NCBI GenBank assembly: GCA_900770345.1
Contig: CAAGKF010000275.1
Location: forward strand, 1 to 5,661
DNA length: 5,661 nt
Reading direction: 5' to 3'
From: Lachnospiraceae bacterium
Lineage (GTDB): Bacteria; Bacillota; Clostridia; Lachnospirales; Lachnospiraceae
Below the pieces are notes generated by a model that saw nothing but the letters and a program-made list of their open reading frames with translations, was not told the DNA's origin and did not search any database. Positions 5,273 through 5,661 of the stretch are shown piece by piece. The first letter of the stretch is position 1; every line of letters begins with the position of its first letter. A program made the translations under genes and the position numbers.

Positions 5273-5661
5273 ATGAATGAAATTGAACTCAGTGCCGTAT
5301 GGGCTTTGATCTTCTGCGGCATCTTTGCCTTTTCCATGCATCGGGACCGCAGCCGCTATCGCAATATCATTCTTCTTTTGCTGGCGGCTGGTTCCGTGTT
5401 TGGCCTTCTTCTTTCGGCGTTCGGGCAGGCAGCTGGAGCAGTAATGATGGTGCTCTCCGTTCTTTTCCTGCTTGCGTTTCTGATCCTTCCGACGTTTCTG
5501 ATTCATAATGGTTTTGTGATGATGCGCAAGGAAGGGAAGAGTCTTGCCAATCTGCTGTCACTGCTTTTGGGACTGGTGCTATTGGCAGGGGAAGTCGCAC
5601 TGGTGATGTGGTTTGCGGGTATCTACAGCGACCGACTGAACGGGCTGGCGAACATTTCACC
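5273..5661 (+). CDS. YdcF-family membrane protein, 5' part (runs off the right edge)
   Basis: The 129 codons present encode four hydrophobic spans, near residues 5-21, 31-49, 56-77 and 92-115. The loop IHNGFVMMRKEGKSLANLLS (residues 77-96) is characteristic of the membrane domain of Gram-positive YdcF-like proteins. In these the spans precede a DUF218 (SanA/ElyC/YdcF) domain that may bind a nucleotide or lipid-linked substrate at the cell envelope. That domain would lie beyond the window and is not seen. The ATG at 5273 was chosen as the first start in frame; AAAGGA (5255-5260) and AGGA (5267-5270) lie upstream, neither ideally spaced, so the exact start is uncertain. No obvious promoter separates it from the upstream fragment. 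Function in the cell is poorly known for the whole family. Confidence 0.68.
   Translation, partial: MNEIELSAVWALIFCGIFAFSMHRDRSRYRNIILLLLAAGSVFGLLLSAFGQAAGAVMMVLSVLFLLAFLILPTFLIHNGFVMMRKEGKSLANLLSLLLGLVLLAGEVALVMWFAGIYSDRLNGLANIS

Overview
The window looks like a piece of a Bacillota (low-to-mid GC Gram-positive) chromosome. This rests on the strong GGAGG-type ribosome site, the SpoVT/AbrB regulator, the CPBP protein and the Gram-positive style of YdcF membrane domain. The species cannot be read from the sequence. No tRNA, rRNA or CRISPR array is seen.

Left part (1-663). Reading leftwards is a small AbrB/MazE-type regulator gene (318-536). Its stop codon overlaps the TTG start of a 54-codon remnant of a macrolide-type (GT1/MGT) glycosyltransferase (157-321). 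Two hairpins follow, and the second is a convincing intrinsic terminator (47-88). Beyond it an outward-facing promoter leaves the left edge. The regulator's own promoter carries a perfect 8-bp inverted repeat over its -10 box, which suggests autoregulation. Divergently, a second promoter reads rightwards into a CPBP-family membrane protein gene (663-1472).

Centre (1500-4508). The dominant gene runs leftwards and is convergent with the CPBP gene. It encodes a protein of about 990 residues with a coiled coil, a four-cysteine cluster, an archaeo-eukaryotic primase (AEP) domain of the 'TOTE conflict system' type, an SF2 helicase and a PLD-like C-terminal domain. The PLD active site looks degenerate. 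The gene has no good ribosome site, but a promoter sits so close to its ATG that the transcript would be almost leaderless.

Right part (4557-5661). A TetR-family gene survives only as its ligand/dimer half; its HTH half is gone. It runs straight into a 51-base near-perfect palindrome (4969-5019) resembling the end hairpins of IS200/IS605-type elements. On the other side is the C-terminal tail of an unidentified membrane protein, which also lacks its front. Thirty bases later the 5' part of a YdcF-family membrane protein gene begins and runs off the right edge.

Taken together, a primase-helicase gene plausibly involved in conflict or defence and a CPBP/Abi-type gene lie between broken genes. 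A palindrome marks one breakpoint. This is the picture expected of an accessory, rearranged locus. That the genes act together is an inference; only the AbrB/glycosyltransferase pair shows a direct translational link.
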